DNA of 10,297 nt from Methanomassiliicoccaceae archaeon. GTDB taxonomy: Archaea; Thermoplasmatota; Thermoplasmata; Methanomassiliicoccales; Methanomethylophilaceae. The translations under genes and the position numbers were made by a program. The DNA lies in assembly GCA_009786295.1 (NCBI GenBank), contig WQTN01000110.1, forward strand, positions 1-10,297, read 5' to 3'. Positions 7,441 through 10,297 of this stretch are shown piece after piece. Within the stretch, counting starts at the first letter, position 1, and every line of letters starts with the position of its first letter. Under the pieces are notes generated by a model. It did not search any database and was not told the origin of the DNA. It worked only from the letters and a program-made list of their open reading frames with translations.

Positions 7441-8961
7441 TTAGGACAGCTTATCCTTCAGGTTCTTGTCGTTCTCCGTCAATATCCACAAGAACGGTTC
7501 AATGGCGTTGTTGTTTTCGCCGAGGGATGCGACCTTGAAGTATCTGACTGTATTGAACGCGGACTGAGCGATATCGACGAACATCTTGTGGCTGTGGTTG
7601 ATCAGGAACTCAGTCGGGGATGTCTCGGCGCTGACCGCGGACTTTGTCCTCGGATCGTCCATCTTTGTAAGCACCACAGCGAACGGGACCGTGGATTTTA
7701 CCGCAGGGCCGTATCCGTTGATCTCTGTGTACATATGGTAAAATGATTCGAGAGTCGCGATCGGAGTGTTCTTCGAACCCTTTGTGGGAGACTGGGAGTG
7801 GTGCAGTGCCAGGACCTCAAGCGGATCAATGACGAAGATTATCCCGTCGTTGTATCTGTAGTATTCCTCAAAGAGGACCTTGTCTCTGTCCGGCTGGAAT
7901 TCAACCCCCGATATGTCGTTTATGACCACCTCTTTCTCCGAAAGGTCCCTAGACCTAAGGAAGAAGTATTCCGAATCCAGTTCTCCGGGGCGGGTCGGGA
8001 GGGCACGCTGCTTCTTGCGCTGAGCATCGACGGAAATGCCGTCCGATATGACCTCGCAGACGATGCCTCTGTCTTTTGCAAGAGCGGTTATCGATTCAAT
8101 GGCCGACAGCATCATAGTGGTCTTCCCGGAACCGACCGAGCCCACAAGAGACAGCACGATGGGTTTGGCATCATGAGTGAACATCTCTCCTTTGCAATGC
8201 GGGCATACGGCCTTCATTTTCCCCCTCGCACTGTTTTCGTTCGTACAGGGTATCTTATGGCCTTTGTTGCACGTGTGGTACTTCACGCCGTATTTATTCG
8301 GGACGGGGAAAGACACAACAAGCCCGCACATGCATTTTACATTCGGCTGGTAGAAGTTCCTTTTGCATTTAGGGCACACCGCATACTGCGTATCCCTGTC
8401 ATATATGGCACGGTCCTTCGATGCTGCCAGTTTGATCCTTATGTTCATAACGGCCCACACGATGACGAAAAGCACCGCCAGGATAATGTCCGCTATCAGT
8501 GCGAAGGGAAGCATGAACGGTACGAAGATGATCGGAAGTATGATAGGTACCTTCTTCAGCCTCCAGGCTGCCGTCAGGATGTTCCACGGGATCATCAGGC
8601 ACAGCAGGAATCCCCTAGGCCTGTGCGTGAAAAGATATTCTTTCGGATCATCGCTGCCTCCCTTCAGGTCCCGGGTAGGCTTTGACGCACACCCAGCCGC
8701 TACTAGCGCGAACCCGATACCGAATAAGGCCGCAGTGATTATATTGACATTCTCATCGCTGAATCCGGTGTAGAGCCCGATCAGGCTCCAATAAGCATCG
8801 TGTATCGGATCGGGCATAAAGCCGCCGTCACTAAACGGAATGCTCTGGATCAGGAATTCTCCGTCATATATATTCAATATGGTAAAAACAAATGAAATAA
8901 TTATGTAAACTAAGGCAATCCCAATAAGGGGTCCCATCAATGCCTGGTTGGTTCTATTCAT
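7441..8961 (-). CDS. Membrane-anchored zinc-ribbon P-loop GTPase
   Basis: A 506-aa protein. Hydrophobic segments lie at about 11-31, 72-91 and 138-175 (one long or two short spans), with a weaker one at 117-133. Paired zinc-ribbon-like cysteines follow: C196/C199/C210/C212, then C231/C239/C253/C256. The GTPase domain has Walker A GSVGSGKT (274-281), a G3-like DISG (349-352), FVIDP (376-380) and G4 TKMD (432-435), and ends with VASLGENN...EPFLWILTE. The ribbon-ribbon-GTPase order and the C-terminal block match the soluble GTPase at 1919-3181, so the two are paralogues of the same family. The soluble domain is expected on the cytoplasmic side (inference). G3 has Ser where the usual DTAG has Ala, as well as Ile for Thr. 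It is a separate minus-strand unit with a TATA-like element about 28 bp upstream. GGGGG directly abuts the ATG, too close for a normal Shine-Dalgarno. Function unknown. Confidence 0.85.
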   Translation of the reverse strand: MNRTNQALMGPLIGIALVYIIISFVFTILNIYDGEFLIQSIPFSDGGFMPDPIHDAYWSLIGLYTGFSDENVNIITAALFGIGFALVAAGCASKPTRDLKGGSDDPKEYLFTHRPRGFLLCLMIPWNILTAAWRLKKVPIILPIIFVPFMLPFALIADIILAVLFVIVWAVMNIRIKLAASKDRAIYDRDTQYAVCPKCKRNFYQPNVKCMCGLVVSFPVPNKYGVKYHTCNKGHKIPCTNENSARGKMKAVCPHCKGEMFTHDAKPIVLSLVGSVGSGKTTMMLSAIESITALAKDRGIVCEVISDGISVDAQRKKQRALPTRPGELDSEYFFLRSRDLSEKEVVINDISGVEFQPDRDKVLFEEYYRYNDGIIFVIDPLEVLALHHSQSPTKGSKNTPIATLESFYHMYTEINGYGPAVKSTVPFAVVLTKMDDPRTKSAVSAETSPTEFLINHSHKMFVDIAQSAFNTVRYFKVASLGENNNAIEPFLWILTENDKNLKDKLS

Positions 8962-8984
8962 CCCCCTTAATATGAAGTTGAGAA

Positions 8985-8994
8985 GATATAATTA
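8985..8994 (-). promoter_or_regulatory. TATA-like box of the membrane GTPase
   Basis: TAATTATATC read on the minus strand is centred about 28 bp upstream of the ATG at 8961. Transcription would start only a few nucleotides before the ATG. Confidence 0.45.
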
Positions 8995-9020
8995 TTTTCT
9001 ACATATTCAGGCAAATAACA

Positions 9021-9026
9021 TATAAA
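9021..9026 (+). promoter_or_regulatory. TATA box of the parvulin unit
   Basis: TATAAA starts 28 bp before the ATG at 9049, preceded by A-rich sequence of BRE type. The spacing predicts a leaderless or nearly leaderless mRNA. The 87-bp gap is shared with the divergent membrane-GTPase promoter. Confidence 0.65.
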
Positions 9027-9048
9027 CCAAGGACGCACTACCATATTT

Positions 9049-9330
9049 ATGGTAAGGCAAGTGAATGCGGCACACATCCTTGTAAAAACAGAAAAAGAAG
9101 CCAAAGAACTCAAGGAAGAAATAATAAAAGGGAAGAATTTTGCAGATGTCGCTAAGAAACGATCCGCATGCCCGTCTGGAAAGAGCGGCGGGGACCTGGG
9201 ATGGTTTGAAAAGGGGCAGATGGTCGCTCCCTTTGAGAATGCAGCATTCAATGCCAAGAAAGGCGATCTCGTGGGGCCGATCAAAACAGAGTTTGGATGG
9301 CACCTGATACTCGTCAAGGACCAAAGGTGA
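9049..9330 (+). CDS. Single-domain parvulin peptidyl-prolyl isomerase
   Basis: A 93-aa protein that is a complete, stand-alone rotamase domain of the PpiC/parvulin family, the size of E. coli PpiC. Family motifs are AAHILVKTEKEAKEL (7-21), FADVAKKRSACPSGKSGGDL (31-50), GWFEKGQMVAPFENAAF (51-67) and GPIKTEFGWHLILVK (76-90). H9, C41, F62 and H85 match the active-site positions of parvulins. There is no signal peptide or membrane anchor, so it acts in the cytoplasm, catalysing cis-trans isomerisation of prolyl bonds and aiding folding. No basic phosphate-binding loop of Pin1 type is evident. It is the first gene of a two-gene unit, 17 nt upstream of the DUF2188 gene, with a TATA box placed for a leaderless start at 9049. 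Confidence 0.95.
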   Translation: MVRQVNAAHILVKTEKEAKELKEEIIKGKNFADVAKKRSACPSGKSGGDLGWFEKGQMVAPFENAAFNAKKGDLVGPIKTEFGWHLILVKDQR

Positions 9331-9347
9331 ACACCGGGGGAAATGGC

Positions 9348-9803
9348 ATGAGTTTTTTTGATAGATTCAAGGTAAAGAAAGAAGAGCCAGCTGAAAAAGA
9401 AGAACACATCGCGGAAGATGTGGAAGAGGAAATAAAGCTCGAAACCATTGAAACTAAAATTGAGATGGAAATGGATGATGCCGAATGGGCAGCATCCAAA
9501 GATAAACCCCTTGAAGGAACTACAGAGGAAACTAAAATGGCAGAAGAGAAGAAAAAGGCGGCAGGCAAACCTGCCGCGGCAAAGAAACCTGCAGCAGAAA
9601 AGAAAGCAGACAACAAGGTTTGGCACATAACAAAGAGGACCGATGACGGCATGTGGCAGGTCAAAGCGGAAGGCGCTGCGAAGGCCACAAAGCTGTTCAA
9701 GACAAAGGCCGAGGCGGAAGAATACGTAAAGACCCTCAAGGCCAACAACGAAGGATCAAGAGTTGTGAAGCACAAAAAGACCGGGGAATTTCAAACAAAA
9801 TAA
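9348..9803 (+). CDS. Lys/Ala-rich protein with C-terminal DUF2188-like domain
   Basis: A 151-aa protein in three parts: an acidic N-terminal half (about 11-60) after MSFFDRFKVKK, which could be a short amphipathic helix; a Lys/Ala/Pro-rich linker of histone-H1-like composition (about 64-90); and a compact C-terminal domain (91-150) resembling DUF2188, with VWHITKRTDDGMWQVKAEGA, KLFKTKAEAEEYVKTLKAN and VVKHKKTGEFQ. DUF2188 has no established function that I know of. The start at 9348 is chosen because GGGGG lies 7 nt upstream and it avoids overlap with the parvulin gene; the ATG at 9297 in the same frame would overlap it. An in-frame ATG at 9537 also has AGAGG 8 nt upstream and would give an 88-aa form containing just the basic linker and the domain. 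Co-transcription with the parvulin is likely. Confidence 0.8.
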   Translation: MSFFDRFKVKKEEPAEKEEHIAEDVEEEIKLETIETKIEMEMDDAEWAASKDKPLEGTTEETKMAEEKKKAAGKPAAAKKPAAEKKADNKVWHITKRTDDGMWQVKAEGAAKATKLFKTKAEAEEYVKTLKANNEGSRVVKHKKTGEFQTK

Positions 9804-9830
9804 ATGTGGGCATCCCCCACATTCCTTTTT
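9803..9830 (+). terminator. Hairpin terminator of the parvulin/DUF2188 unit
   Basis: A perfect 8-bp stem AATGTGGG/CCCACATT (803-810 with 816-823) with a 5-nt loop is followed by five T (9826-9830). It begins at the last base of the stop codon. Confidence 0.8.
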
Positions 9831-9857
9831 ATTTCCGATGGGCATAATTCTACAACA

Positions 9858-9865
9858 TATATAAA
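9858..9865 (+). promoter_or_regulatory. TATA box in the region with no conventional gene
   Basis: TATATAAA in an AT-rich stretch would start + strand transcription near 9885, about 88 nt before the small Lys-rich ORF. CATAAT occurs on both sides of it (9843-9848 and 9873-9878), with the inverted form ATTATG at 9897-9902, so an operator is possible. Confidence 0.5.
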
Positions 9866-9961
9866 AAATAATCATAATGTCTGCCAGGCATCAAAAATTA
9901 TGGGTTCTTTACATACTATAACAGTAAGGTGGATATAGGCAGTTTTCGATATAGGTATTAA

Positions 9962-9969
9962 GAGGTGAT
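9962..9969 (+). promoter_or_regulatory. Extended Shine-Dalgarno of the small ORF
   Basis: GAGGTGAT is an 8-nt match to the expected anti-Shine-Dalgarno complement (GGAGGTGAT). Its GAGG part lies 7 nt before the GTG at 9973. It is the main evidence that the short frame is translated. Its first five bases lie in the left arm of the outer inverted repeat. Confidence 0.55.
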
Positions 9970-9972
9970 ACA

Positions 9973-10050
9973 GTGGCTGACGCCAAACCCAAAAAGGATG
10001 ACAAGAAGAAATGCGGCTCCAAAGCTCCCGCAGCGCCAAAGAAAAAGTAA
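9973..10050 (+). CDS. Putative 25-aa Lys-rich small protein
   Basis: A short frame with a GTG start and TAA stop. The product begins MADAKPKKDDKKKCGSK and ends in PAAPKKK, with ten or more Lys, several Pro/Ala and a single Cys. I do not recognise a family. Composition resembles the Lys/Ala/Pro linker of the DUF2188 protein just upstream. Support comes from the excellent Shine-Dalgarno at correct spacing, a TATA box upstream and a T5 tract downstream (10081-10085). Against it are the very short length, low complexity and extensive RNA pairing around it, which would equally suit a structured non-coding RNA. One Cys alone does not make a metal site. Confidence 0.45.
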   Translation: MADAKPKKDDKKKCGSKAPAAPKKK

Positions 10051-10060
10051 GGCCGCATTT
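10009..10060. repeat. Nested 9-bp inverted repeat (10 with a G-U pair)
   Basis: AAATGCGGC (10009-10017) pairs perfectly with GCCGCATTT (10052-10060), extended by a U-G pair (10018/10051). The loop of about 32 nt holds the second half of the small ORF and its stop codon. The hairpin nests inside the outer repeat. Confidence 0.7.
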
Positions 10061-10114
10061 GTCATGAAAACCTCTTAATCTTTTTCTATCTGCTGCCGTG
10101 CATTCTTGACGATT

Positions 10115-10124
10115 CCTTTATATA
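10115..10124 (-). promoter_or_regulatory. Minus-strand TATA box downstream of tRNA-Ile
   Basis: TATATAAAGG read on the minus strand is a good box A. It would start leftward transcription near 10095, antisense to the small ORF. No conventional gene follows; a 35-codon frame (10065-9958) with GAGG 5 nt upstream is the only candidate. Confidence 0.4.
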
Positions 10125-10138
10125 CTTCGCGCATCGCC

Positions 10139-10153
10139 AAAAACCTCAAAAAA
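10139..10153 (-). terminator. T-tract terminator of tRNA-Ile
   Basis: On the minus strand, six T (10153-10148) and then five T (10143-10139) lie about 20-35 nt past the tRNA 3' end, without a clear hairpin. Oligo-U termination of this kind is usual in archaea. Confidence 0.45.
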
Positions 10154-10172
10154 TTCACCAGCCAGATCGTTT

Positions 10173-10250
10173 TGGTGGGCCCAATGCGATTTGAACGCAC
10201 GACCTTCCGGTTATCAGCCGGACGCTCCAGCCAGTCTAAGCTATGGGCCC
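10173..10250 (-). tRNA. tRNA-Ile (anticodon GAT), CCA encoded
   Basis: Full cloverleaf on the minus strand. Acceptor GGGCCCA/TGGGCCC is perfect. D stem is GCTT/GAGC with a 10-nt loop. Anticodon stem is TCCGG/CCGGA with loop CTGATAA, so the anticodon is GAT, reading ATC and ATT. The variable loop is AGGTC, and the T stem GTGCG/CGCAT has loop TTCAAAT. The discriminator base is A (10176) and CCA is encoded at 10175-10173. No intron is present. Confidence 0.97.
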
Positions 10251-10273
10251 GTACTCACTCGAATAAGGACTTA

Positions 10274-10284
10274 CCATATAAATC
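10274..10284 (-). promoter_or_regulatory. TATA box of tRNA-Ile
   Basis: GATTTATATGG read on the minus strand is centred about 29 bp upstream of the mature tRNA 5' end at 10250, the normal place for archaeal box A with a few-nucleotide leader. Confidence 0.6.
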
Positions 10285-10297
10285 TTGTCAATATCGG

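Larger units (their letters stand above)
9957..10079. repeat. 10-bp perfect inverted repeat enclosing the small ORF
   Basis: ATTAAGAGGT (9957-9966) and ACCTCTTAAT (10070-10079) are exact reverse complements 103 nt apart. In the + transcript they would close a long stem that includes GAGGT of the Shine-Dalgarno. A T5 tract (10081-10085) follows the right arm. No target-site duplication is seen at the ends. Confidence 0.75.

Noticed and set aside
7798..8685. 295-codon + strand open frame
   Set aside because: Fully antisense to the membrane GTPase, whose motifs and hydrophobic segments are clear; the product is rich in Arg/His with no recognisable domain.
8967..9626. 219-codon - strand open frame, Cys/Phe-rich
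   Set aside because: Antisense to the well-supported parvulin and DUF2188 genes; its Phe/Leu/Cys bias is the mirror of their Lys/Ala codons.
9900..9938. 12-codon frame MGSLHTITVRWI ending in TAG, or read-through of TAG as pyrrolysine to a TGA at 9967-9969
   Set aside because: Too short, no Shine-Dalgarno, and read-through is pure speculation without conservation data.
9957..10079. Miniature transposable element with 10-bp terminal repeats
   Set aside because: No target-site duplication at the ends and no second copy in the window; the repeats are better explained as RNA pairing. A genome-wide copy search would settle it.
1..10297. CRISPR array or insertion sequence
   Set aside because: No regularly spaced direct repeats and no transposase or integrase frame on either strand.

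Overview
The window looks like an archaeal chromosome segment, most likely from a methanogen-like member of the Thermoplasmatota (Methanomassiliicoccales-type). I infer this from several signals. TATA-box elements sit 24-30 bp upstream of ATG starts that have almost no 5' leader, or upstream of the mature tRNA end. Purine-rich Shine-Dalgarno sites are used inside the operon. A small parvulin, an Hsp70/GrpE pair and a bacterial-type RluF occur together. None of the ten called genes that end in the window stops with TAG, as expected of a pyrrolysine-using lineage, although ten genes are too few to prove it. The lineage assignment is inference.

Region 1 (1-5595, + strand) is a tightly packed four-gene operon that enters from the left. 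It encodes a helical/TPR-like protein with several fibronectin-III-like beta domains (5' end outside the window), a double zinc-ribbon P-loop GTPase, a divergent GrpE-like coiled-coil protein, and a short Hsp70 (528 aa) with almost no helical lid. The first junction has a 4-nt gap and the next two are ATGA overlaps. The operon ends in a near-ideal hairpin with a U-tract. The Hsp70-GrpE pairing is clear. Its linkage to a zinc-ribbon GTPase and an FN3-like protein is the most unusual thing here and may be a little-described GTPase/chaperone system.

Region 2 (5608-7437) holds an rluF-like 23S rRNA pseudouridine synthase (-) and a pirin-family cupin (+). They diverge from a 48-bp gap with one AT-rich element almost exactly midway between the two ATGs.

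Region 3 (7441-8961, -) encodes a second zinc-ribbon GTPase, homologous to the operon GTPase but anchored by N-terminal membrane segments. It converges on pirin with 3 bp between stop codons. Soluble and membrane-bound forms of the same GTPase family therefore lie about 4 kb apart.

Region 4 (9049-9830, +) is a two-gene unit, a 93-aa parvulin prolyl isomerase and a Lys/Ala-rich protein ending in a DUF2188-like domain, closed by a hairpin terminator. 

Region 5 (9831-10172) has no conventional gene. It holds a TATA box, repeated CATAAT motifs, a probable 25-codon Lys-rich ORF with an excellent Shine-Dalgarno, and two nested perfect inverted repeats, the outer of which would pair that Shine-Dalgarno with the 3' end. 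An opposite-strand TATA box also lies here. The window ends with tRNA-Ile(GAT) on the minus strand, with CCA encoded and its own TATA box.
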